DNA of 64,000 bases from Candidatus Terraquivivens tengchongensis (GCA_023268355.1 JALNJK010000004.1:110145-174144), one strand, 5' to 3'; numbered from the stretch's first letter, positions 8,616 through 18,287 are shown. Translations and numbers: made by a program. Notes: a model not told the origin generated them from the letters alone.

Positions 8616-9152
8616 TTAACTTTTACCAGAGCTTTTTTCTAGTAACCCCTCTATGTATTTTCTTATCTCCTGGGGGTTGTTCTTGATGTTGAAATAGTCC
8701 GCAAACAGCTGGGTAGTCCTGAGTAGGAGGGTTCTGCCGGATTTTTCCGCCTCGACCAGTCCTTTCTCGATTAGCTGTCTAACGTGTTTATACGCCTCTT
8801 TTCCTCTGGCTGCCGCCAGAACCGCCTGGCTTACTGGCTGATGATATGCAATGAACGACAAAGTTTTGAGCAAAGCCGTACTCAAAAGCGGTTTCTTTAC
8901 GTGCTTCCTAACTATCTCCGAATACTCTGGTGCTAGGCACAAAAAATATCTCTCGCCCTCTAGTTTTTTAATCCTAAATGGATGGTTGGAGTTTTCATAC
9001 TCAGTAGATATCTCGTTTATGATCTCCCTAATGGTGCTTTTCGATGTGGTGCCTACAGCATTCATGAGTCTTTGTAGCTCAACAGGTTTGTCAGACGCAT
9101 AAAGCAGCGACTCAATAACCGCCTTCATCCAAGCCTTTCTTTTTTCATCCAT
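8616..9152 (-). CDS. scpB: Segregation and condensation protein B (ScpB)
   Basis: ScpB is a winged-helix partner of ScpA that modulates the SMC ring. The protein is about 178 residues, with two winged-helix domains (about 10-85 and 90-160) and the conserved LLSTALLKTLSFIAYHQPVSQAVLAAARG segment. I prefer the ATG at 9152, which overlaps the scpA stop (ATGGATGA) and has GGTGAGG just upstream; a GTG at 9161 is also in frame. It directly follows scpA. Confidence 0.92.
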   Translation of the reverse strand: MDEKRKAWMKAVIESLLYASDKPVELQRLMNAVGTTSKSTIREIINEISTEYENSNHPFRIKKLEGERYFLCLAPEYSEIVRKHVKKPLLSTALLKTLSFIAYHQPVSQAVLAAARGKEAYKHVRQLIEKGLVEAEKSGRTLLLRTTQLFADYFNIKNNPQEIRKYIEGLLEKSSGKS

Positions 9153-9795
9153 GTACCTCACCCAAAGATATCAAGACTTTTCCATCCTCATTTTCGGTTA
9201 TCATGATCATGCCCTTCGACGCAATAAACAGGAGTAGTATAAAACGTCTTACTGCCTCTAACCTATCAACACCGCTCATGATCTCGTCTAGCGTTATAGT
9301 TCCCTTGACCTCTAACACTTCTTTTATAAAATTGTAGAACTCCTCCACCTTCTCCTCGATTTTTATTATGAAATCTTCAATGTTCAACTGCTGCGGTTCA
9401 ATGATTTCTTGCTTCCGTTGTGGTGGTGGCTCAGACAGGACGCGCTTTAGAGCATCAATTAACTCGAGTATGGTGGTCGTCACGAACTCGCCTCTCAACG
9501 GTGGAAATATAGGAGGCGGTATGAAGTATTCTTGCTTTTGTTTTATGACGGGTACTTCGTCAGCGGCGAGTAACCTTTCCGTCTTCATCCTATGCAATGT
9601 TGCCGCGGAGTATACGGCGATTCCCGACGAAACGAAATCAAATAATTCTTTTCCTTTTAGTACGTTGGCTAAAGAGCTCAGCAACTCTCTTAAATTAATC
9701 TCCCAAACCCTTAACTTATCCCAGTTTGTAACGTCAAATAATACGCGCCATGGAGACTTGATCCATTGAATCTTTTCACCTTCTACGTCAGCCAG
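9145..9795 (-). CDS. scpA: Segregation and condensation protein A (ScpA, kleisin), no canonical start codon
   Basis: ScpA is the kleisin subunit that links the two heads of SMC. The C-terminal winged helix (GTITLDEIMSGVDRLEAVRRFILLLFIASKGMIMI) is clear. The N-terminal SMC-neck-binding part, including SPWRVLFDVTNWDKLRVWEINL, is encoded upstream of the first usable TTG (9684) in an uninterrupted frame. That extension has no ATG, GTG or TTG. The best candidate start is a CTG at 9795-9793, seven to nine bases after a GGAGGGGG run and overlapping the smc stop. Starting at the TTG would remove 37 residues of conserved sequence. The full length from the CTG would be about 216 residues. Confidence is for the gene; the start is unresolved. 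Confidence 0.88.
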   Translation of the reverse strand: MADVEGEKIQWIKSPWRVLFDVTNWDKLRVWEINLRELLSSLANVLKGKELFDFVSSGIAVYSAATLHRMKTERLLAADEVPVIKQKQEYFIPPPIFPPLRGEFVTTTILELIDALKRVLSEPPPQRKQEIIEPQQLNIEDFIIKIEEKVEEFYNFIKEVLEVKGTITLDEIMSGVDRLEAVRRFILLLFIASKGMIMITENEDGKVLISLGEVHG

Positions 9796-12700
9796 CCTCG
9801 ACCCCCTCCAGCTTTGTCTTAATTATTCTGGATTCGCCTTTGTCCATATAAACGCCGATGAGCTGATCGGCCTTTTCGGCCAACACGTCTTTAAGGCTTA
9901 CGATTATTATCTGCGTCTTCTTCGACATTTCTTTCAGCAACTCAGCCAACGCAACCGTGTAGGCTACGTCCATATGTGCGTCTATCTCATCAAAGATGTA
10001 AAAGTCGGCAGGTGTGAGGCCTTGTAGCGCCATCAGGAGCGAGACAGCCGCAACGGACCTTTCGCCTCCGCTAACGCTTCTCAAAGAGCGCTGGGGTTTT
10101 CCAGGAAACTGTACTACAACTTCAACACCCGACTCGCCCGGTTTTGTCTCGTCAACAAGCCTAAGCCAGGCCACACCCTTAGTAAGCCTGTTAAAATACG
10201 TCGCAAACTTTTCAGAAACTTTTTCCATAGTTGTGAAGAACGCTCTTAGTTTCTCACCTTCAACCATCTTTATGAAGTTGATTATCTCTTGCCTTTCCAA
10301 CTCCAACTCGCTTATTCTGACGGACCTGAGTTTGTAGTTTCCGATTAAAGCCTCGTATTGCTCTGGAGCCAATTGGTTCACGAAGGAGAGCTCGTCCCTT
10401 TCAGCCTCTAATATTGTGAGTATCTGCTCTCTAAGCGTAGGCTCGAATGTTGACAACTCAGATGCGTCCACATCGCCTAGCTCAGATAATTTTTCCATTA
10501 TCATTTGAAGTTGGGACTCTATCTTCACGCTTTCAAGCTTAGCTTCTTGCTGCTCTGACCATAACGTCCTTAATCTTTCAGATATCTTGCTTTCTTCCTC
10601 ACTTTGTGCGGATATTGTTTGTCTTATTTCGTCCCTAATATTGATCAGCTCTTTATGTCTTGCTGATAGGTTCGCAATCTCATAGTCCAGCTTACTAAGT
10701 TCTGTTTCCGATAAAGTTAGCTTAGATTCGAACTCGGCTCTTAATTTTTTCTCCTCCTCCGCCCTTAGTTTGCTGGCCTCCAACGAACGTTTAAGCGATT
10801 CGACCTCCGACCTATACCTGGCTACTAAATTTAGTATTCTCCTTTTTGATTCCTCCAGACTTTTAAGAGTCGTAGACTTCTCTGCTAACTGTACCTTCAA
10901 CTCCGTATACTTCGATTCAAGGAATTTTAGTTTTGATGAAGTCAACTCAAGATCTTTCTCTATATTTGGTCTTAGCTCATCCCCAGCCGGCTCGGTACTA
11001 ACAATTTCAGATAACCTCTTTTTGACATTCTCTTCTTCTTTAGTGAGAATATCTATCCGTTCGTCTATCTTCTTCTCCCTAACCATCAATTGTGAAAGAG
11101 ACTCTTCCAGCAATTTGCGTTCGGCATTGAGCGATTTAATGTCCGCATTCAGAGAAGAAAGTTTTGTCTGTTGTCCTTGAATTTCGCTTTTAATTGATTC
11201 CGCCTTTTTTGCAAGCTCATCGCGCCTTAACTTTATTTCCTTCAGCTTAAGTTTTACCGCCCCAAGATGGGATTCTAGATCCTCCAGCTCAACACGTAAC
11301 GCGTTTATCTTGCTCTTCTCATTACCGACAATTTTAACGAAACCGCCGGGATAACAAACTATGCCCTTATCTAGGATAACTAGCTTGCCGTTTACCGTTT
11401 TTTTGTATGCCTCCTCGAAATCGTTAACGAATTCTACATGATTCCTAACCCATGCTTGAAATTTTTCTAAATTATCGCGGTTCGTTTCACTTGGATTGTC
11501 GTTTAATGTCAATAACTTGCACTTAAAATCTAAGGATGCGAACGTTTCAGATAGTAATCGGGTCACTGCATAATTGTCTGTCACGATGGCACTTGCCCAC
11601 TCATTAAGAACTACGTCAAGCTTTTCGCTATCTGGCAAGGATTTGATGAAACTATCCAACGTCCCTACAACACCGTCCACGAATCTTTCGGCCAGCAACC
11701 TAGCAAAATCTTCAAACTTTTTCAACTCTTCATCTTCAGGTTGAGCCGCCAATCTTATCTTTAGCTCTGCTATAAGTGCCTCAGTCTTATTGATGACATC
11801 ATCCGCACGCGCTAATATCTCAGAATAGCGTCCAACTAAGGATGCACATTCACTTAACTCTTGATTAAGCTTTAATATCTCGTCTTCTGTTATGCGCACC
11901 TCAGAAAACAACTTTTCAAGCTTTTCATCAATGTCAGCAATTTTATTCTTGATCGCTAATGCCTCTCTATGTATGTCCTCCTTTTCTCTCATTAGTTGCT
12001 CTTTACTGTTCTTGATGTTTTCAAGCCTTAAGTATGCCTCAGACCGTGTCCTTTCCTCCTTGATTTTTGAGAACTTGACCTCTTCTAGCTTCTTCTCAAG
12101 CTCCTTGACAGCACTCCTCAGTCTATCCACTTCTTCAGACATTTTTGCAGCCTCCTCCTCTAACTGTTTCTTGTCCTTTGAACATTCAGCAATCTTTAAC
12201 TCAAGATCGTTAAGCTCTTGTTCAGAAAGCGATATCGCTGACTCAAGTTCGGCAATCTTTTGCTGTAGATGCGCAGACTCCTTCTCCAAAATCCCTATGC
12301 GATTTTCAGAATCCCTTATGTCGAGCCTCAGCTTAACGATCTTCTCAAACGTTTCCTGTCGTGCTTTTGTGAACTCTGCCAATCTTCGCTCTATTTCAGA
12401 TATTTCACTTTCTGTCGTCTGTAGGTTAGACTTGAGCTCTGCAAGCTTCGCGGATACTTCTTGTTTTTCAACCTCTAGTGCATGAACCTGCTCGGTTATG
12501 TTGACGATCTTTGATTGTAGCACTTTAAGAGATTCGGAGATTTTTTCCATCTCCAATTTATACTGAAGCGTTTTGAGCTTGGCAATTTCTGCCTCTACAG
12601 CCTTCTTCCTAAGATACTGGTTCCTTTCTTTCTCGAGCTGCTTAACCCTTGTTCTAACCTCAGCTGTACTGGCCTTAGCAACCTCCAAGTTCTTATCGGC

Positions 12701-13249
12701 TTGCGCAAGCTGTTCTTCGGCCTCAGCCTTCTTCCTATTGTACTCCGCTATTCCTGCAACTTCTTCTATCAACTTACGCATATCATCGGGATTCATTTCA
12801 GCTAGGCTCAATATCGCACCTTGGGGCAGTATATTGAAGCCCGAAGGTCTTATGTTAGCGGCCGAGAGCAACGTGAGCAATTCTCCTCTTGATGCTGACC
12901 TTCCGTTTATGTAATATTCGCTTTCACCATTCTGGTAGATCTTCCTAGTAATCGTGACCTCGTCCGTTTCTATCGGTAATGCTTTTTCTGAGTTATCCAA
13001 AGTTATAGATACCCTGGCATATGCTGCTTTTCCTTTACCGCCTTCATGAACTAGTTCAGAGAGCCTGCCTACCCTTAAAGCATGCGGGCTCAGTTCACCC
13101 GTTACGAACCTGATCGCATCAAGCAAGTTAGACTTGCCGCCACCATTCGGACCCGTGATTACGACCAGGCCCTTGAGCAACTCGACCGTAGCCTTTTTTT
13201 GACCAAAAGACTTGAAAGCATGTAGCGATAGCTTTTTAATGTAAACCAT
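9788..13249 (-). CDS. smc: Chromosome segregation ATPase SMC
   Basis: This 1153-residue protein has a Walker A motif GPNGGGKSN near residue 35, then a long coiled coil. The hinge spans about residues 510-650 and contains a GxxGxxx-type segment around VDGVVGTLD and GKLVILDKGIVCYPGG. A second coiled coil follows, and the C-terminal head carries the signature VSGGERSVAAVSLLMAL (about 1060) and Walker B FYIFDEIDAHMD (about 1080-1092). SMC forms the ATP-driven ring that organises chromosomes. It leads a reverse gene block with scpA and scpB immediately downstream. Several long open frames on the other strand are coiled-coil codon shadows. Confidence 0.98.
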   Translation of the reverse strand: MVYIKKLSLHAFKSFGQKKATVELLKGLVVITGPNGGGKSNLLDAIRFVTGELSPHALRVGRLSELVHEGGKGKAAYARVSITLDNSEKALPIETDEVTITRKIYQNGESEYYINGRSASRGELLTLLSAANIRPSGFNILPQGAILSLAEMNPDDMRKLIEEVAGIAEYNRKKAEAEEQLAQADKNLEVAKASTAEVRTRVKQLEKERNQYLRKKAVEAEIAKLKTLQYKLEMEKISESLKVLQSKIVNITEQVHALEVEKQEVSAKLAELKSNLQTTESEISEIERRLAEFTKARQETFEKIVKLRLDIRDSENRIGILEKESAHLQQKIAELESAISLSEQELNDLELKIAECSKDKKQLEEEAAKMSEEVDRLRSAVKELEKKLEEVKFSKIKEERTRSEAYLRLENIKNSKEQLMREKEDIHREALAIKNKIADIDEKLEKLFSEVRITEDEILKLNQELSECASLVGRYSEILARADDVINKTEALIAELKIRLAAQPEDEELKKFEDFARLLAERFVDGVVGTLDSFIKSLPDSEKLDVVLNEWASAIVTDNYAVTRLLSETFASLDFKCKLLTLNDNPSETNRDNLEKFQAWVRNHVEFVNDFEEAYKKTVNGKLVILDKGIVCYPGGFVKIVGNEKSKINALRVELEDLESHLGAVKLKLKEIKLRRDELAKKAESIKSEIQGQQTKLSSLNADIKSLNAERKLLEESLSQLMVREKKIDERIDILTKEEENVKKRLSEIVSTEPAGDELRPNIEKDLELTSSKLKFLESKYTELKVQLAEKSTTLKSLEESKRRILNLVARYRSEVESLKRSLEASKLRAEEEKKLRAEFESKLTLSETELSKLDYEIANLSARHKELINIRDEIRQTISAQSEEESKISERLRTLWSEQQEAKLESVKIESQLQMIMEKLSELGDVDASELSTFEPTLREQILTILEAERDELSFVNQLAPEQYEALIGNYKLRSVRISELELERQEIINFIKMVEGEKLRAFFTTMEKVSEKFATYFNRLTKGVAWLRLVDETKPGESGVEVVVQFPGKPQRSLRSVSGGERSVAAVSLLMALQGLTPADFYIFDEIDAHMDVAYTVALAELLKEMSKKTQIIIVSLKDVLAEKADQLIGVYMDKGESRIIKTKLEGVEAG

Positions 13250-13456
13250 CCCGCACGCCCTGCAGCTTCTTTAACCCTTTTTATTAGACGTGTAATATTT
13301 GTTTATACTGCTAGAAATGTGGCACGAATATCAACAACACTAACAATCACGTCTTACTGAAATAATATGCCGCCCTAGGTAGATTATGAACGTTTTTAAA
13401 GGTTATATTACCCGCTTTGCCTTTTTCCGCCTAGGTTAAAGGTAGCTGATGTATAA

Positions 13457-14524
13457 ATGGAGAGGATAAAACGCCTCCTAGAACTAATGGAGGAGAGGGC
13501 TTTTAGCGCATATTTGCTGACGTTACCTGAAAATCTTTACTACTTCACAGGTTTTAAGGGTGAGGGCGCGGCTGTAATAATGTCCGACGGCACAGTCAAG
13601 CTTTATACATTGCCCCTTTACTACGAGTCAGCCGTTCAGCAGGCTATACAGGGTATTGATATAATTAAAACAAAGACCCATGATATGTTCAAAGACGAGC
13701 TCGCAGAAGAGTTGGGTAAGCTTGTTGGAGATATTGGGTTCGACTATATGGATGCTGAATCTTTCTGGAAAATGTCATCAAAATTGAGGTTTCTACATTT
13801 AATACCATCGTCCGAACTCGTTTGGAAGTTGAGGTCAATAAAAGACGAAAATGAGTTGGAGAATATAATGAAAGCAGCGGCAATATCTGATGTGGGTATG
13901 GAGGTTGCCCCGGACCTACTATCGCCTGGCGTTACTGAGCAAGATGTAAAGGCAGAGTTAACCGAAGAGTTGTTGAGATGTGGTGCAGATAGGGTCGCGT
14001 TTGATATAATAGTGGCATCCGGTGCGAAGTCATCTTTGCCCCACGGTGGTCCAGGCAATAGACAACTTCAAGCCGGTGACGTTGTCGTAATAGATTTGGG
14101 TGCATCGGTAAACGAGTATTCAGCAGATGTAACAAGAACATTTTTTGTAGGAGATAAAGTGGAGGATAAAATCGAGAAGGTTTACAAAGTGGTCGAGGAG
14201 GCCAAAAATTTAGCCGAGGAACATATGATGGCATGGGTCTCTACTTCCTTCGTCGATAGGGTTGCGAGACAGTTTATAGAAAATGCTGGACTCATTGAGT
14301 ACTTCGTTCATAGCTTGGGACACGGCATAGGGTTAAGCGTTCATGAGCCGCCAAAAATATCGCCCAATAGCAAAGATCTGTTTGCTGAAAACATGGTTGT
14401 GACATGTGAGCCTGGTGTGTACATCCCAAAACAGTATGGCATAAGGCTCGAAGATACTTTGCTAATTAAGAAGGATGGTGCCGTACGACTATCTAAAGCA
14501 CCGTTCCATCCCTATACACATTAA
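13457..14524 (+). CDS. pepQ: Xaa-Pro aminopeptidase/dipeptidase, M24 family
   Basis: This 355-residue metallopeptidase has a creatinase-like N-terminal domain (about 1-125) and a pita-bread catalytic domain. The five metal ligands can be placed: D in VIDLGA, D in YSADVTRTF, H in SLGHGIGL, E in TCEPGVYIP and E in IRLEDT. It cleaves peptides with proline in the second position. It is divergent from smc across a 207-bp gap holding A/T-rich boxes (for example TTTTTAAAGG near 13393), and it converges with the cis-prenyltransferase gene, overlapping it by four bases. Prolidase or aminopeptidase activity cannot be told apart from sequence. Confidence 0.93.
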   Translation: MERIKRLLELMEERAFSAYLLTLPENLYYFTGFKGEGAAVIMSDGTVKLYTLPLYYESAVQQAIQGIDIIKTKTHDMFKDELAEELGKLVGDIGFDYMDAESFWKMSSKLRFLHLIPSSELVWKLRSIKDENELENIMKAAAISDVGMEVAPDLLSPGVTEQDVKAELTEELLRCGADRVAFDIIVASGAKSSLPHGGPGNRQLQAGDVVVIDLGASVNEYSADVTRTFFVGDKVEDKIEKVYKVVEEAKNLAEEHMMAWVSTSFVDRVARQFIENAGLIEYFVHSLGHGIGLSVHEPPKISPNSKDLFAENMVVTCEPGVYIPKQYGIRLEDTLLIKKDGAVRLSKAPFHPYTH

Positions 14525-15303
14525 ACTCCGAATCTACGATTACGTTGCTGATACGTTCTGATCGTTCGTAACAAATCTATCTTCCTGAATTCTGGCCAGA
14601 ATATATCCAAAAAAACGAGCTCGCTGTATGCAGATTGCCACAAAAGAAAGTTACTTATCCTCTCCTCACCAGATGTCCTAATTATCAAATCGGGATCAGA
14701 GTTTGGTATGCCGGACGTGTACAAATTTGACTCGATAACTTTTTCATCTATGTCGTTAACAGAAAGCTTTCCTTCCTTTACCATAATGGCTATCTTCTTT
14801 GTAGCATCAACTATTTCTGCCCTTCCACCATAAGCCACCGCTATATTCAGAAAATAATTGTTGTAATCTTTAGTTACGCTCTCTAACTTTTCGAGCGCTC
14901 CCCTGACGTCGTCGGGTATTAGCTCTCTTCTACCGATTATCGTGACCTTTACACGATTGTTATGTATCCTCGGGTCATTTACAAACCTCTCAGCACGTTC
15001 CTTTATCAGCCTGAATATTTCTGACAGTTCTTCCTGATCTCTTTTCAGATTTTCCGTAGAAAGAACGTAAAGCGTTACGGTCTGAATTTTTAGCTCAATG
15101 CACCACTCAAGAACTTTCTCTGCAACGTCTGCTCCAATTTTATGCCCAAAAGTGTGGTCGAACCCTTTATTCTTAGCCCAGCGCCTATTTCCGTCCAATA
15201 TTAACGCTACGTGCTTTGGCATGGGGCCGTTTTTAACACTATTTATCAACCAAGCTTCATATAACCGGTATGCGCCAAATAGCTTCAGCAATTTCTGAAA
15301 CAT
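14521..15303 (-). CDS. uppS: cis-Prenyltransferase (undecaprenyl diphosphate synthase family)
   Basis: This 260-residue enzyme extends allylic diphosphates with cis-isoprene units to make the long polyprenyl lipid carrier used in glycosylation. Motifs are HVALILDGNRRWAKNKG, with the catalytic Asp and the diphosphate-binding Arg residues (about 31-47), LYVLSTENLKR (about 99-109), and the C-terminal RTSGEERISNFLLWQSAYSEL (about 212-232). In archaea the product is usually dolichol-type. It is seven bases downstream of the DUF373 gene. Confidence 0.95.
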   Translation of the reverse strand: MFQKLLKLFGAYRLYEAWLINSVKNGPMPKHVALILDGNRRWAKNKGFDHTFGHKIGADVAEKVLEWCIELKIQTVTLYVLSTENLKRDQEELSEIFRLIKERAERFVNDPRIHNNRVKVTIIGRRELIPDDVRGALEKLESVTKDYNNYFLNIAVAYGGRAEIVDATKKIAIMVKEGKLSVNDIDEKVIESNLYTSGIPNSDPDLIIRTSGEERISNFLLWQSAYSELVFLDIFWPEFRKIDLLRTIRTYQQRNRRFGV

Positions 15304-15309
15304 ATGCTC

Positions 15310-16491
15310 TCACTTTGTTTTCTTAAAGTATGAGGCGTATGCTTTTCTCATGTATCTTGTAACTATGAAAGTTATCGTTAGGGCCGGTATGCCTAAAAGC
15401 CCTATCGTGAGTAGCATTACCACATGAGGACCAAACACTGTGGCGGAAGATGTATCCGAAAGCACCATCCCAACTCTCTTCAAGAGTGCCCATAACCATA
15501 TCAACGTAACGGTAGCTTGCACAGTTCTCCAGAATTTAATGTTCTTCAAGATTATGTAATAGATGCTGTATGTAAGCACCACGAGTAACAAGCTTACAAA
15601 AATTAGATCTATGCCCCCAAGTATGAACTGACCCGTAAGCATGGGTAACATTCCTAACCAATAATAAAAGTCTTCAGAGATTGATGGCAATTGTGCATTT
15701 TTTGGTAGTGTTGACGACGCGCTAATGTAACCCGAATAAATGCCTATGAATAGAATAATCAACGATGAAATTATGCTAAAGGTTCTCAGCTGTACCAATG
15801 GATGCGAGGATATAAACTTCGACAACATTCTGAATCTCGTTGCTATTGAGTTGTCAATTCCAAAACCTTTGATGAATAATGCTATGCCTATGATCAGCAA
15901 AAGTATTGGTATGTTCATCAAACCAAGAGTATAAAGAATACCTATGAAGGTTAGCAACAATCCCGGTATTCCAAGAAAAATTTTAGAATATCTGGTATCA
16001 AATATCGCCATCTTTATATATCTTCCGAGTAGGAGCCACGTGTGTTCGACACTCTCGCTTTGTTTAACTATAACTCTCTTAACAGAAACTATGGGTAATT
16101 TTGATGAAATTATTGGGGATACGAATTGGTCAGTGATGCCATCACTAACGAAGATGCAGGCGGATGATGGAAATGTTTTTAAAACCTCATCTAACTCGCG
16201 CCTTATCTTTTCGTCAGACCAGTAGCCACTTTCCTCACTACCGGCTATGGTTGCAACCTCGACATTCTCTTTTCCATACTTGCTAACTAACTCCTCGTAT
16301 AGTTTAAGGGCACCAAACATAGCGTTTGCATCCGATTCTTCGGGGTCTGCCAAGGCAAGGCTCTTCGCCGCCTCCAGATTGTTCTCTTTTCCTATGATAG
16401 GCGTTTTTATACCTGTTTTTTTACCAATATCATTATCTCTATCAACCACTAGGATGAGGAGCTTCTCTTGTCTTTTTTCCAAATTTTCCAT
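15310..16491 (-). CDS. DUF373-family membrane protein
   Basis: This 393-residue protein has a soluble N-terminal domain of about 165 residues and a membrane domain with roughly eight to nine hydrophobic segments from about residue 170 onward. The soluble domain contains the DUF373 motifs LVVDRDNDIG, ESDANAMFGALKLYEEL and VFVSDGITDQ-type sequence, which resemble an acidic phosphoesterase or nucleotide-binding pocket. The family is mostly archaeal and has no established function that I know of. It lies directly upstream of the cis-prenyltransferase, so a role in polyprenyl lipid or envelope metabolism is possible but unproven. Confidence 0.85.
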   Translation of the reverse strand: MENLEKRQEKLLILVVDRDNDIGKKTGIKTPIIGKENNLEAAKSLALADPEESDANAMFGALKLYEELVSKYGKENVEVATIAGSEESGYWSDEKIRRELDEVLKTFPSSACIFVSDGITDQFVSPIISSKLPIVSVKRVIVKQSESVEHTWLLLGRYIKMAIFDTRYSKIFLGIPGLLLTFIGILYTLGLMNIPILLLIIGIALFIKGFGIDNSIATRFRMLSKFISSHPLVQLRTFSIISSLIILFIGIYSGYISASSTLPKNAQLPSISEDFYYWLGMLPMLTGQFILGGIDLIFVSLLLVVLTYSIYYIILKNIKFWRTVQATVTLIWLWALLKRVGMVLSDTSSATVFGPHVVMLLTIGLLGIPALTITFIVTRYMRKAYASYFKKTK

Positions 16492-16578
16492 GCTATTTTT
16501 CCGTTACAAATCTCTCTAATTAGTCTAATATAACGTTAATCATTCTAAAAATATCAGAAGATGTCCGTCCTTCATGTT

Positions 16579-17418
16579 CTAAAGTTTAAACTCCTCATCA
16601 TTCTCGAGCAGAAGTTTTAATTCTTGGAAAGTTACTCTTTTACCACTTAACAGCTTCTGCTTAGCCTCGGCAATGACGCGCTTTTTAAACTCCTCCTCTT
16701 TCCGTTTTGCCGCGTCATCCATAACCGCCTTGATCTGCTCCATCAATACCGTCAATTTGGATTGAAGTAATATCCGTTCAGCCTCCGCCCTGCTAAGCCT
16801 CTCCTTTATTTGCATGTAATCTTTGCGTCTCTCCTCATACTTTTTCTTTAAATTATCGTATTCCTCCTTTATTTTACTAATTCCCTCGTTAATGTCTTTC
16901 AACATGCTTTTGATTACATTCAACTCATCCCTTATCGACTTAATTTTATCGTTTTGAGCATTGATGTTTGCGATAAGGCCTTCCCGTTTTTCAATCAGTA
17001 CCACGGCCTCCTCTAACCTTTTGGATTCAAGGAAAAGTTTCCTTTCTTCGCTAGGTTTTAGTATCGAAGTATGTATTGTCCATTCTATGTTCTTGATTCT
17101 ATCCTTTATTTCATTTATGCTAATATCGCCCTTTGGATATCGCGTGTCATTTTCGATGATCTTTAGCTGTTTAATAAGATCTTTTCTTGAGGCGTAGCAT
17201 GCGTTTAAGTCTGACTTCAGTTTTTTGTAATCTTCTAAAAGCTTCTTCTTTTCGTTTAACTTTTCTTGAAATTTCTGCCTTGCCTCTTTTTTCTGCTCGC
17301 GAATAGAGCCCAACTCTTTTGATACTTCGTCAAGCTCGACTTCGATTTGCTTTATTACACTGTTTAACTCCTTGAGCTTTTCCCTAAGCTGCTCAACTTC
17401 TGTGTTTTCGTACGTCAT
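16579..17418 (-). CDS. Archaeal coiled-coil protein (COG1340-like)
   Basis: This 279-residue protein is almost entirely heptad-like and rich in Lys, Glu and Leu from about residue 5 to 245. It then has a short conserved-looking end containing RVIAEAKQKLLSGKRVTFQELKLLLEN. There is no signal peptide or membrane segment. The composition and the tail resemble the archaeal coiled-coil family COG1340, whose function I do not know to be settled. The gene stands alone between short A/T-rich gaps, downstream of the GPN GTPase. Confidence 0.75.
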   Translation of the reverse strand: MTYENTEVEQLREKLKELNSVIKQIEVELDEVSKELGSIREQKKEARQKFQEKLNEKKKLLEDYKKLKSDLNACYASRKDLIKQLKIIENDTRYPKGDISINEIKDRIKNIEWTIHTSILKPSEERKLFLESKRLEEAVVLIEKREGLIANINAQNDKIKSIRDELNVIKSMLKDINEGISKIKEEYDNLKKKYEERRKDYMQIKERLSRAEAERILLQSKLTVLMEQIKAVMDDAAKRKEEEFKKRVIAEAKQKLLSGKRVTFQELKLLLENDEEFKL

Positions 17419-17525
17419 CGTTCTCTCCTCTCTGAAAGTTTTAGGATTATATAAGCCTCTAGTTTTGATGTTTATGTAAACGTTTTAAAACGGTCGTTGC
17501 GACTTGATGGACACAAAAACATCTT

Positions 17526-18287
17526 CTACCTAAGCTCCAGCTCGCCTTCGCTGAATATCCTCGTAAGAGCGCCATGAAGCTCGACGAGACCACTCATATT
17601 AAGCGCAGATACAGGTATTATGGGTACGAAGCTGCTCACGTCGAACACGGCCCTTGCAACATCTCTCGCGAGCATCATCTGGGCTCCTTTAAGCCTATTC
17701 TCTAGGTCTATTAGAAACGCCTCATCCGACTCAGCCCATCTGAGTATCCTGTTTATGTACTTCTTCGGTACCGCGTCAATTTTTGATAATGCCATAATGA
17801 GGGGTATGCCGAAGCTTAGGTATATTGAGACCGAGAGGAATATGCTTGCGGCAAAGTTTTTCGGGTTGACGCAGAACATTGGGTCCAAAAGGAATAGCAT
17901 CGCCTTAGAGCCGTCAGTAAGGTTTTTGGCGATTATTTTACCTTCTTTTCTGAATGCGAAGAGTTCAAGCTGGCCTGGCGTATCGACAAGCACATAGTCA
18001 ACGTTGAAGGAACTAACTTCTTCTCTTAGTTCCTCTATGTGTCTAGCAACCTCCCTTACGGATGCTATTAAAGCCGCATTTGGTCCAAGTCTACGTGTTA
18101 CCATTATCCTTTCGTAATCGACAATTTCTCTTACGTCTACGTCGGGCTCATAAGGCAGAATAGTCGCTGCAGGATCAAGATTAACAGTTACGGTTGACTG
18201 CTCTTGGTCACGAAGCCACTCATTAAATGACCCGGTCAATGTTGATTTACCCGACCCTGCCGTTCCCGTTATGAACAACGTGTACAT
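17526..18287 (-). CDS. GPN-loop GTPase (XAB1/PAB0955 type)
   Basis: This 253-residue GTPase has a P-loop GTAGSGKST at about 8-16, the family-defining Gly-Pro-Asn loop in RRLGPNAAL (about 66-74), the G3 motif DTPGQLELF (about 102-110) and the G4-like ALSKID (about 166-171). GPN GTPases dimerise through the GPN loop. Eukaryotic members assist RNA polymerase II assembly and import; the archaeal role is not defined. No operon partner is obvious. Confidence 0.93.
   Translation of the reverse strand: MYTLFITGTAGSGKSTLTGSFNEWLRDQEQSTVTVNLDPAATILPYEPDVDVREIVDYERIMVTRRLGPNAALIASVREVARHIEELREEVSSFNVDYVLVDTPGQLELFAFRKEGKIIAKNLTDGSKAMLFLLDPMFCVNPKNFAASIFLSVSIYLSFGIPLIMALSKIDAVPKKYINRILRWAESDEAFLIDLENRLKGAQMMLARDVARAVFDVSSFVPIIPVSALNMSGLVELHGALTRIFSEGELELR

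Noticed and set aside
10014..12914. Several long forward ORFs inside smc
   Set aside because: They are Ser- and Leu-rich shadows of Lys/Glu-rich coiled-coil codons, with no domain and no promoter.
13250..13456. Repeated CCGCC-TAGGT motif between smc and pepQ
   Set aside because: The two copies (near 13371 and 13429) are short and imperfect; chance similarity is likely.
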